A stretch of DNA of 64,000 nt from Glandiceps talaboti (taxonomy: Eukaryota > Hemichordata > Enteropneusta > Spengelidae): positions 2,345,001-2,409,000 of the forward strand of contig NC_135558.1 of NCBI RefSeq assembly GCF_964340395.1. The letters are read 5' to 3'. Made by a program: the position numbers and the translations under genes. Position 1 is the stretch's first letter; each line of letters starts with the position of its first letter. The notes under the pieces are model-generated. The model saw nothing but the letters and a program-made list of their open reading frames with translations. It ran no database searches and was not told where the DNA came from. Positions 1-11,400 of the stretch are shown in pieces.

Positions 1-480
1 GCAAGATCTGGTGGTAGCATTTGAACTCGTCTGTGTGTTGAATTTCGGGTGGATTTTTCGTACACGAAAGCTGTATTATCAGTTTAATTCAGTGATAGTT
101 TCAGACGTGATTCAACTGTCTAAACAATCTAACCCGCACGGCTTTTGATAAACAATTTACCTTTGAACTAGCTTTCCTTTCCCACCTTTCGACATTTACA
201 ATGTGTTTTTATATCAAATTTTCCACGATCACCAGCGGCAGCTTTCATGAAAATGCGATCGTATTGTACTCCTTGAGACTTCGGTGTCTAGTGTCTGCTA
301 AGTAGGGCGCCCCCACTTCTCGATTCCATTTTGAAACCCTAAAATATCAGGAGCCAGCTGGAGAAGTGACATTTTGCTATCACGACCATACTATTTTTTT
401 CCGTGGGGCGGGATCGAAGCCATAACTAGCTCCCAAAATGGACTCCATTATCCATATTGTGTGATGGACGTGTGAACACA
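1..480 (+). promoter_or_regulatory. Possible CREB promoter / untranslated leader region
   Basis: No coding frame is visible. The stretch has more CpG than the sequence after it and contains a GC-box-like GGGGCGGG near 403-410. It lies upstream of the first coding exon of the CREB gene, which begins with a splice acceptor, so at least one non-coding 5' exon must lie upstream, here or before the window. I could not identify its donor site. The assignment is inferred from position and composition only. Confidence 0.2.
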
Positions 481-879
481 GATGAAAAATAAAAAAATGT
501 GTGATCATTGTTCATGACAGTCATTTAATTGCTAGTGTTTTCATTGATATTAAAATTTGACATAATATTTGAATTATATTTTTAAAAATTGTAATGTATG
601 ATGTGAGTAAATATGCTGTGTTTGACCTTCAAACTACACACAAACCTAGCCAGTTGTGAATTCATAATTATGCCAAACACAAAATAAACTCTGAAATTTG
701 ACAACCCTGTAATGTCACTGTCTCATATTAATTTCAATATTCAATCTTTATTACGCTACACACACTACCAGAGAGTGTGGTATGGTACAAATTTGAAAAA
801 CAAAAATGAAATATGAAAAGTTCACAATTGATAAAAAAGTATACAATCAACTTGCTGCATGGTGCTACTGGAACTGTAA

Positions 880-1303
880 TTATAATAATAATAATGATAG
901 TTTATTTCCAAACATTGTGACCTAATGGTCAAATTACAATTGTTACATTACTTTTTAAAACAGCTAAAGGACAAAGACACTGCTGGTAACTAAAAAGTGT
1001 GAAGTAACATTACAATTAAAAAACAAATTACAATGACGAGACACACTAGAGACAACAACTATTTTGCAACAAATTGACACAGTAAACAACTGGACTGAGT
1101 TCTTTTCGTAAAGTTCTTACTTTAAAGTTTCTAATAACATTACGATTTCTTGTTGGATACCTGTGGTTTATAAGTGCTGGAACATGGTGATTGAGTTTAT
1201 GGTCTGGTTTTAACACTTGGGAAGCAAACTTGCAACTTCTGATGTCGAATCTAAGGACTCTAACTTCAGCTGTATTTGTGATTTTAGCAGTTTGTAAAGA
1301 CAT
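880..1303 (-). mobile_element. 5'-truncated non-LTR retrotransposon (LINE) 3' end
   Basis: On the minus strand an 85-residue open frame (1303 to 1046) resembles the C-terminal tail of LINE reverse-transcriptase proteins. It has the HRYPTRNRN-type motif that in many LINEs precedes a basic stretch of the form VRTLRKELS. It is followed by a short 3' UTR and ends in an (ATT)n tail at 880-895, the usual LINE tail. Everything upstream of the tail domain is missing, so this is a dead 5'-truncated copy. The family call rests on motif resemblance only. Confidence 0.5.
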
Positions 1304-2351
1304 CAGTTGATAAAATTCAAGAATGCAGTTAGCCTACAAAATAACTACTAATTAGTTCATTGAACAAAACATTTGCAGGGCAGTTCATTTATTTGTTTTA
1401 AATTGAAAATATTGGAGGTATGTAATAAAAATCTCAGGACAAATATTTCTTCAATACTCTTGGAGTAATGACTCAAGCAATTTGTGATGATAGGCACACA
1501 CAGCTTAATACAATAGCTTGCTTGGTCTGCATGAGTCTTCGATAGTCTGATACTGACTAGACTGGGAAAGATTGAGGAACTGGAACTTTGTTGTGAAAAT
1601 GTGTGTGTATCACTGTAAATATGTGTGAGGGCAACTGGCAGCAAAAACTACTCAACAAAGCTTGATTTATTATATTGATTCAACATTTGGTGCTAAAGCC
1701 TGAATGTTTGAGATGTATTTCAGTTTAGATACCACTAGTACTGGGATTAAAATTATATTGATATTTTGTAGCATAATTTGAGGGATTTTCCTGTCAACAT
1801 GTACATACTTGTTTTGTTTGTCCATCTGCTGCTAAAATTCTGAATTAACTTTAAACAAAACACAAAATTTGGTGTATCTAGCATACACAAGATTTTGAAT
1901 AAATAAAAGTTATTTGGATGGATTAGATGTCACCCATTTTACCATGAAAATATGAAAGATCATAATCTATGGGAGATGTGATCGTTGATTTGTGGATATA
2001 AAATCATTGAATATGGCTCCTTCACTATAATGGCTGTCTTGAATAATCAAGGGACTCAGATTACAGTATCTTTCATCTTTCCCTCCCCTTGAAATTGAAG
2101 TGTTCAAAGCTGTATATGGTAGCACACTCTCAGATAGTGTACCCAGAAAAGGCACTCAATGAGTGGTCAGTTTGATGCTGTATATTGGCAGCTTGTAACT
2201 GTTTTGTGTGTGCAAACATAAACATCTCTGAAAGCATCAACTTCAGGGGGTGGGGGAGATGAACAATACTAGAGTGAAATCAGAGCCCTATATTATTCAA
2301 GATGTATGATATTGGCATGCAGTAACAAGTTGAGGTATTATGTATTTTCAG
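1304..2351. other. Non-coding stretch upstream of the first CREB coding exon
   Basis: AT-rich sequence with no convincing exon. Short minus-strand open frames here (for example 1357-1644) look like chance. It probably belongs to the intron between a non-coding 5' exon and the first coding exon. A polypyrimidine-type acceptor (TATTTTCAG) ends at 2351. Confidence 0.5.
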
Positions 2352-2370
2352 TTACTGGGTGATCTTGTCA

Positions 2371-2376
2371 ATGTAG
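2371..2376 (+). promoter_or_regulatory. AUG-UAG start-stop element just upstream of the CREB start codon
   Basis: The sequence ATGTAG lies at 2371-2376 and the main ATG at 2378, leaving a single base between. The upstream ATG has T at -3 and T at +4, a weak context. The main ATG has A at -3 and G at +4, a strong context. Minimal start-stop uORFs are known to stall or delay ribosomes in other genes. A regulatory role here is inference. Confidence 0.5.
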
Positions 2377-2377
2377 T

Positions 2378-2461
2378 ATGGACAGTATGGTGGAGGAGAC
2401 AGCCAATCAGACATCAAGTTCAGCAGGTAACAACGATTCAGAACAGGCACAACAACAAGTA
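2378..2461 (+). CDS. creb1: CREB coding exon 1 (N-terminus)
   Basis: The exon begins at 2352 after TATTTTCAG; coding starts at 2378 with A at -3 and G at +4. It encodes 28 residues, MDSMVEETANQTSSS followed by an NNDSEQAQQQV tail, and ends in phase 0 at a GTGAGT donor (2462). A second in-frame ATG lies three codons downstream. The N-terminus is not conserved in sequence across the family, but its polar, acidic and Gln-rich make-up and its join to Q1 fit. The start codon was chosen as the first ATG with a strong context in frame with the exon 2 reading frame. Confidence 0.85.
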
Positions 2462-5400
2462 GTGAGTACATGTACTTCCTCATGACATGTAGTATGTAGT
2501 AGTCTTTGATAAACTAATTTAGTTTTTAGTAGTCTTTGATAAGGCCAAAAACAGGTGTTTTATTTCTTGTAATAGTAAAAATGAAATGTGGTGTTATGTT
2601 CTTGTTTGTTTTTGACCTGATTGTACTCAAGAAACTTAATGGCTATGTTTCAATCCTGGGTCATTGCATTAATGTTATTTTAATAACGGTTCTGGACCAA
2701 TTTTTTCTATAGCTCTACCAAACAATCATATTTCACACCTAGATTTTAATCCTAATTTGAAGTGGGCCTTTATGGTAGCAGTAATGGCTAACTTAGATTG
2801 ACAGTTAAAGTATGTCATCAAAACATAGTCATTTCTTTTGATGAAGTAATCAAATGATTGTACACAAAGATTAAAAATCCATTCCCACATGTTGTAATTC
2901 AGCTTCTCTGTTTTCCAATGTTGAACATACTTGGATTCACTTAGGGAGTGTCATAGTGCGCCCTCTATCAGCTCAGCATGCGTTCTTCCTGTGTGACATC
3001 ACTTGTCTGATTTACTACATGCAGTATGTTATTGTGCTGTAATTTTGATGAGACTAGCAAACTAGGTTTGTCAAACTTGAAGGTCTATCTCATGTGGTCT
3101 AACTGGCACGGAAAGGATTGTTCATATTGTTGAGGCCCCCTAACTTCATGACAGCAAGCAAGCATCATTAGATACAAGTATGTACAATAGCCATTCCTTT
3201 TCAGGCAGTTTGTGGGAACTAACATCAGTCCAAGGCCATCTGATTCTACATAGGACCAGTAGTTTTTGCCAAATTGTTAGGGTCCTTATGACCGATTGAA
3301 TTTGAAAAGAAATAAATTATTTTAAATAATTAAAGTATTCATATTCTGCTGAAAGCCATTTTTTAATGTATTGATCCTTTCAAAAGGAGAAACCTAATTT
3401 AACCAATGGATATTGTAATTTTGATTCATTTAGTTAAATTTATTAAAATGAACCCATAGCTGTGACTCGTGAGTGAAAGTTATATGTATCGGTGTTCTCC
3501 CTACTGTAGAGAAAGCATGGTGTTAACACCAACCAGTGCTCTCCCTAGCATAGAGAAAGCATGGTGGTATCGCCATGCTTGGAACTAGGGCCTGCCCTGC
3601 TTGAGATTACTGACAATGCTTGTGTCTTTTGTGCGCGTTTACTGACAAACAGCAACATCCTAATGTTTATCAAGGGCAAAGCGATCATCCTACAATTTAC
3701 ATAGCAGTATTAGTAAGTTAACTGTCAATCACATCATAACAAGTGGTTGTTAATGCCTTCCAAAAAATTATTGTTTACAACAACACCAGCATTTCACACG
3801 TTTGCTGTTCTTCAGTACACACAATGGAATACGGCGTATTCCGGTTATCGAACTTCCGGTTGTTTCGCAGGAAAGTATCGCGAGAGGGCGCACCATATCT
3901 GACAAAGTGAGGGCCAGAATTTTCGTCATGGCATCTAATAGTATGGCGATGTATGAAGCTGTCAACAAAATGGGCGTAAAAGAACTCCGTGCATTCATAA
4001 AAGAGTGGAAAATTACTACTTCTAAATCTACTAGATATCGCCAGAAATGCTGTCAACCTTGGTCTTGAAACACTAGAAAATGATAATTTTCTGAGAGAAC
4101 GGAAGAGGAGACGAATAGTGGATGTCAAGCATCAAAAGATAGAACTAATCGACAGCGGAAACATTGAAAGTTGGACGGAGGACCTTCGAAATATACCCGA
4201 TGTAGACATGATAAACATATTTCTTTACCTTACTGGTGTCTGTTGCTTGACAAAAGAACGATTAGAAAATTACAAATCTGACAACAGCTTCCAATCTGAT
4301 TAAAATCCGATGTAGATGTTGGCTGATCGTTCATTGCTATTTTACCTTCGTTATTTTGCCTGAATTGACCTTCTTGGTACATGTTTACATTTTTTAGCTT
4401 GCCTGATCGCCTCCTCTACGATCAGGCTAAAAAATGTAAACATGTACCAAGAAAAATAATATCAGGCAAAATAACGAAGGTAAAATAGCAATGAACGATT
4501 AGCCGACATCTACATCGGGTTTTAATCAGATTGAACAGCTTCCAGCTACAGTCATTGCAATATTGAGAGTTCGGTCGACAATTACCAAGCCACATGTTTA
4601 TATTGTAACTGATGTCGACGCATACTTAGGCCTTTCTTGTCTATTAGAACAGTGGTGTAGCACCACGGGTGAAATCATAAAACTTTGTCCGGAAAAAAAC
4701 ATTTCATGTACTGGTTATAAGTTGGCATAAACATATTTGTATTGATATACTCATCTTTACTATCACACTTTGGTTAGCTTGCTATTCTTCATTCAGGACC
4801 ATCAGTGTATAAAAAAACCCATTGAAGTCGGCAACGAATCATAAATATTGTTATTGTGATTGATGTACCACACCGCCCACCCCTTCAATGAATCGGCCTT
4901 CCATGTAACGTTTATGTGGTTCACTCATCATACCATGTCTTATACCGATCTGATTAAAATCCGATGTAGATGTCGGCTGATCGTTCATTGCTATTTTACC
5001 TTCGTTATTTTGCCTGAATTGACCTTCGTGGTACATGTTTACGTTTTTGTCCTGATCGGTAGAGGAGGCGATCAAACATGTACCACGAAGGTCAATTCAG
5101 GCACAATAACGAAAGTTATGAACGATTAGCCGACATCTACATCGGATTTTAATCAGATTGGTTTTATACAAGCTGCAATAACTGTAGCGTATATTGTGAT
5201 TTTGAGGGTTCTTTCCTCTGTTTTTGTACCTTTTTCCGTTCCGATGTTTGACTGGAAGCAATCGCTACAATTTCTCCAACGGTAACGCAAATGGACGAGT
5301 TCACACTGAAAACGTGAGTGAGATGTCAGTGTACTACCCGTTTCAAAATGTTGCTACTTTTGGGTTTTCCTCACCGTCGAATTGCAGAGCCAAACTTACG

Positions 5401-8400
5401 CGAAATATTAGGAGAACAAGAGGTTAATTTGCTATTTCGTTATTTGATGGGCGATAATGCAATATTATAGCGTAAAGTTACGGGGAATGACAGAAAATCT
5501 TTAGTCAGTGGTTACGATGCCTATAGACTCTATGCTTTGCAACAATGCGCTACAATTCTGGCCCTCACTTCCGGTTCTAAAACAGCGCCCCTAGTGGCCA
5601 AACAATCATATCTTTTATCTTTTCGGGGCTTCTTCGATAACCGGAATACGGCGTATTGTCCGTGTCACACACTGTCTGATTGCTCAGGACAAGTCAAATG
5701 TACTGCGGGGCAAGTAAATACAAAAATCGTCCGTTACAATATGAGCAAAATGTTTCATTCTTCATTATAATTTGATTTTACAGGCAACTTCACAACCAGC
5801 TACCATAGTAGTGACAGCAATACCAAATCAACCAGTTCAAGTGCAGTCAGTAATTCAAGCCAGTAACCAACCTTCAGTTATACAGACAGCACCTTTACAA
5901 GCTGTCCAAGTACATGTAAGTATGTATACATTGTCTCTGGTGAGGCAAGCAGGCTGTAAAATATACAAAATGGTAGAACATTACAATCATATTGATAATT
6001 TCATATAAAATGATTTTGAAGTTATATTTAGTTATTTGTCAGAATGGAGCAAACTTCAGATGAAGTTGAGCATATCTGTCAAGATGTGTGAGATATCACT
6101 TGAATTGGGCGAGCATGACAACCAGGCTCTCTTCTAAAGCCAATAGGCCTTTCCAGAATTTGCCATGGTGGCACTCTACTTCCTGTCTGTGTGTACCTTG
6201 GGGGTATACACGGTATAAGTTACTCACTTAATCATAGAGCACTGCTGCTTTTCTCGATGTCTGAACAATGTGAAAAACATCCCTGATTTACACCTCTACA
6301 GAATACCAGGAACAAACATCTTAAGAAATTGTACTATGAGGTGATGATACCCCCAATTTGAGTGAGGGCACTGTATTCTCGATTTCCTGTTTGCAGTCTG
6401 CAATGGCCCATTTGGTGCACCACTCACATAAAGCAATTTCTTTTGATTCACTAAAACTAACTCGCAACAAAACAAAGTCATCATTTTGATTCACAACAAG
6501 AAGTGTTTTCTCTTAGAAAGCAGACTGTACACTTACACCTTTCTACCAGGGGTTATTTCTTTGTACACTGAATAATATTGATTAATTTTAGTAAACAAAA
6601 CCAGCAGCTATGATTGATGCTGTTGATTCAATGGTTTATATTTGATACAGATAGTGGTATATGATAGAGCAACTAATAGTGTACATGATACTATGGTCAT
6701 AGCTGTTGAATTATTTTAAAACTTGAGTTTATATTTGATATACAGGTAGCAACAGTACAAGATGGTTCAGAAGAAGGAGGTGCAAGTTCAGCTGTAGTAG
6801 AAAGTGAATCAGACACTAAGAAAAGACGTGATATTTTGTCAAGGAGGCCGTCGTATAGAAAAATTTTGAACGATTTGTCATCAGATGCACCTGGTGTACC
6901 ACGAATAGACGAAGAAACATCGAGTCAAGAGGATAGTGAAGCTGCTAGTAACATCACATCAATTGCAACTAGTACAGCCGCCATTCAAGCATTTCAGACT
7001 ACCACGAACGGTGAGTACAATTTAACTTTCATTGCAAGACTGTACATTTTCATATTTTCCCAAGTGGAAAATGTTGTTAGGTATGTACTGCGGAGAAAGC
7101 CCAACCTCAACTGAAATGCCAACATTCAGATCTCAGCTTTGAGGAAGCCCAACCTCACCTGAAATGTCAACATTCAGATCCCAGCTTAGAGGAATCCCAA
7201 CCTCACCTGAAATGTCGACAATCAGATCCCGGCTTAGAGGAAGCCCCAACCGCACCTGAAATGTCGACATTCAGATCCCGGCTTAGAGGAATCCCAACCT
7301 CACCTGAAATGTCGACATTCAGATCCCAGCTTAGAGGAAGCCCAACCTCACCTGAAATGTCGACATTCAGATCCCGTCTTAGAGGAAGCCCAACCTCACC
7401 TGAAATGTCGACATTCAGATCCCAGCTTTGAGGAAGCCCAACCTCACCTGAAATGTCGACATTCAGATCCCAGCTTAGAGGAAGCCCAACCTCACCTGAA
7501 ATGTCGACATTCAGATCCCAGCTTAGAGGAAGCCCCAACCGCACCTGAAATGTCGACATTCAGATCCCGTCTTAGAGGAAGCCCAACCTCACCTGAAATG
7601 TCGACATTCAGATCCCAGCTTAGAGGAAGCCCAACCTCACCTGAAATGTCGACATTCAGATCCCAGCTTTGAGGAAGCCCAACCTCACCTGAAATGTTGA
7701 CATTCAGATCCCAGCTTTGTTTCTGTATATCTCTTTTCACTTGTTACTATCAAGACTTGTAATGCTAGCCTGTGTGACATCCCTGTCAATGCTCACAACG
7801 AAATATAGCAAACATTTATGTCATGCTTTCTGTGATTTGCTAAGAACCCCCCCTTTCAGTACTGGCAGTCATAATTCGAATAATTGACAAATTGAGTAAA
7901 TAACCAATACTTGCAGAATTCTACCTGGTATTATGATACAATAGTGATAAAGCAGAGTAGAAAAAGAGTTGGATCATTTGACCACAGAGGGCATCATTTC
8001 TCATATTGTCAATACTACATAGTAATACATTCCTTGTTTATGAGGAAAAAGATAAACTATACAGTGATACTTGTTCTCAACAATTCACTGAATATCCAGA
8101 TTTACAGAACATTTACAGTATGTTTAGAAGAAACTGAAAATTTATGAAAAATTTCAATGAGATTTCACTTGCCATATTTATCATCATTGTTGTTGTTTGA
8201 CTTTCTGTAACTGGTGTATTACCAAACAAACATTTTCATTAATGGTAACAGTGCATTGAAATATAAGGGTATGTGCTTAGAAGCCAATTTTGATTCAGGA
8301 ATACTATGTGAAAAAACCCCAGTTGTATGGCAGAGGTATTCAAGAAATGATCCTATTTAACCCCTATGGCTGTAGTGGTAAGATAAATGTAGTCCAAGAC

Positions 8401-11400
8401 AGGAAGTGTAAGTTTGGATTCCAAGGTTAATTTGTATAATATATGCCCATGCAATTCAGTTGTACCGTATGGATTAGGAGAGTGTAGGTGCAAAGCAAAT
8501 AGGATTAGGGTAATGAGTCTCGGAAAGAAAGGTAGAAGACTTGATGTTTTTTGGGTGGAAATAATAAAAAAGTAACATTTCTTGTAAGAGTCATCGCATA
8601 GGATGATGAACATCAAAGTTTGGTATGTCACAAGAGTTTGTGTGTTAGTGACATGGAATTGGCTTTAGTGGTCACAATGCGTGTATGGTATAGGGGTAGG
8701 GGAACATCAAATTTTGAGGTCACAGATCCTTTCGTTCATGTCTATGAAACTGTAATTAAGGTTATTTGAAGAGATCATGTACTCCTTAAAGTCCTCAAGA
8801 AAATATACTCACTTCTGTTTCTCTCAGAAAATGGAATTTACCAAAATGATCGGCCATGAAATCATAAAAGTTTTGATTATATGACCTGATGCAACAAGTC
8901 AAACATTTAGTTGTGATAAAAGTAAAACAGTGTCCTGGAAAATTATATAAGTTTACCACAAAATCTACTAGACAGTGATTTGGCATGTAAACTTAAACCC
9001 CAATGTTTGATTCCCACAGTCTTGGATTACTACTATTCAATCAGTGGAGCAATAAGGATGAAATAGGGCCATCGCTTTGATTCTGGACCATCGCTTTGTA
9101 TATTAAACTCTATCAGACAGTTTTCTCACACCATAGTTCAATCTTACTTAATCTGACATTGGCCTTTAAATTGAGTGAATTCTCTTTTCTACCACAATGT
9201 ATAATGTCTTTTGGTACAGTTCTCAGTATCATGAATGCAGGTACAGTGTACAAGTCAATAGAACATTAAAAAGCTATAATTTAATTTTCATTTATTTATC
9301 TTGTGTATTTTTTTGAATAGCTGGTTCTGGTGCGCAGACAATTCAAATTGCTGCTAATGAAGGAATTCAACCTGCTGGCCTACAGACATTAACAATGACA
9401 AACGCTAGTGGAGCTACACCAGGAACTATTGTACAGTACAGTCAGTCTCAGGACGGCAGTCAACAGTTCTTTGTACCAACAGCTGCTGGTGAGTATTTGC
9501 TGTTCTCAAAAAAGGGGTTTTAGCAGGGTCCAACACCCTGATATGTAGTCTCACTGCTAGACCTCAGGCTTTCTTCCATTATGACAAGTGACCAAAGGTT
9601 GCTTTGCACGTGAAAGGTGCAATTGCGGGCAAATAGTGTATGAACCAGGGTTCCACATCAAAATTATGGTGTTAAGTGTTGGAGGCTTTGGAAGTTTTAC
9701 ATTATTTCCCACATGAGTATAAAGTTGGCATCAGATTCAGATAGCATCATATTGCGTGTCATATTGAACATCTGATAGCCTCAGATCCGAAGATACCCGA
9801 GACATTGATCTCGGTGACAAGTATTTCAACTCTATTTCATATATTTTTCCCAAATAAAAACTGTAAAAGCAGAGACATTCCAACTTCCATCAAAAGTTTG
9901 TGAATAGGACGGTATTATTTCAGGTTTGATTGAGTCCGTCGGGTGTCTTCGGATATGAGGCAGGTTTGATTGAGTCCGTCGAGTGTCTTCGGATATATGA
10001 TGCTCAATATGACGCTATCTGAATCTGATTCTGAATCTGACACCAACTTTATACTCATAGTTCCCACACTGTTAGTATTACCATTGTTCCCACACTGTAG
10101 TGAAATCCTTGATATTGAGTACACTGATCATTTGGTCATCAGTACTACCATCATTCACTGTATGTACAATTTTGTGAGGGGGAGGGGAATGGGGCTAATT
10201 ATTTTTGAAAATTTCACACAACCAACCTCTGAGTCATAATCTTAATTGTCCAGTAATATGTGTCCATGTCTTAAAGTATTTTACACATTGTCTAATGTAG
10301 CGACAAGATCTGAGCCTGCTTCTAATGTTTGTATATTAAGAGAAAACTTGATTTGTATAACACAGGTGAAATGCAAGCATATCAGATACGAGCATCAACA
10401 TCATTACCACAAGGGGTTGTCATGGCAGCACCTAGCAACCTACAAACACAACAACAACTTGCAGAAGAGGCCTCAAGGAAGAGAGAATTACGGTTGATGA
10501 AAAACAGGTATGTTTTCATTCATTGTCTCTGAAGACTCTTTAATTTGCTACCCGCTGGTCTAATTGGAGCCAAGTTGATGATTTGGTGTTTTTCGTTTGT
10601 AAGCTTGTTATTTAGGTTAGCTTTCAGAGTACATTCAGTAAGTTGTATTTTGTTGATAATAGAATTAGGGAATATGCAAGCACAGTATTTTCTGTAGGAT
10701 TTTTTCACAAATGGGTTTTTAAATTGCAAGTTAGTGAGACCAAGAAGGGAGAATCTTAGGTCTGGTCAAGATTTTGATACCATTTCATATTGATAGGAGC
10801 AAGATTTTCATTATATACAGCCAACATATAGAAATTAAAAGAGACTGGGGAGAGACAATGGTGGATCTTGTTGGAATTGTGATATCACTTTTGCATAAAA
10901 TGAAATAACGTCGAGCAAAATTTTCATTATGTAAAGATGGCACTTAGGAATTACAAGATTTTGGTTCACATGTTTAAAATTTAATACATTTATTCTTGAT
11001 TTTCACTATTACTTAATTCTTGGTATTAAAAAAAGACATTAAAAGTAGTTTCACTTGACAAGTTTTATGTTAGTGGAAATCATTCACCAGTTGAGGGGAG
11101 TTGAAATAAAATACAAGTAAAAGTAAAGCTCTTGATAAGATCTCAATTTGGCAGTATAAGATATGATAATAACCAAATTACAGCACCAAATTAGCTTCAC
11201 TGTCATTGACCAGAAGCTAATCACAAAACTTATTGATTTCAAGCAACTGAATGTTCTTTGCAATTTACGATCCCATCCATATCAAGTTTGCTAATGCAGT
11301 GCTTAGGGGCAAAAATAAATGTGATTATAGAGCAATAATACTTAAAGGAAATAGGCATTCTGTAATCATTGAGGATATCCTTGGTAACCATAGTAACATG

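Larger units (their letters stand above)
3826..5661. mobile_element. ~1.84 kb inverted-repeat DNA element carrying nested MITEs
   Basis: The ends are imperfect inverted repeats of about 100 bp: left arm 3826-3922, right arm 5554-5661. Shared blocks include TATTCCGGTTATCGAA near the outer end, a GGGCGC block in the middle and GTGAGGGCCAGAATT at the inner end. Between them are the remains of an open reading frame (3928 onward) and two foldback insertions (4292-4533, 4946-5160). I found no clear target-site duplication, so the exact ends and superfamily are open. It lies wholly inside CREB intron 1. Confidence 0.55.

Noticed and set aside
5580-5605. CTCF-like site in the right arm of the 1.84 kb element (GGCCACTAGGGGCGCTG on the minus strand)
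   Set aside because: Looks like the CTCF core but is one base short in the G-run, so spacing is wrong.
7203-7740. Minus-strand 16-residue repeat protein
   Set aside because: Artefact of a 48-bp tandem repeat whose length is a multiple of three.
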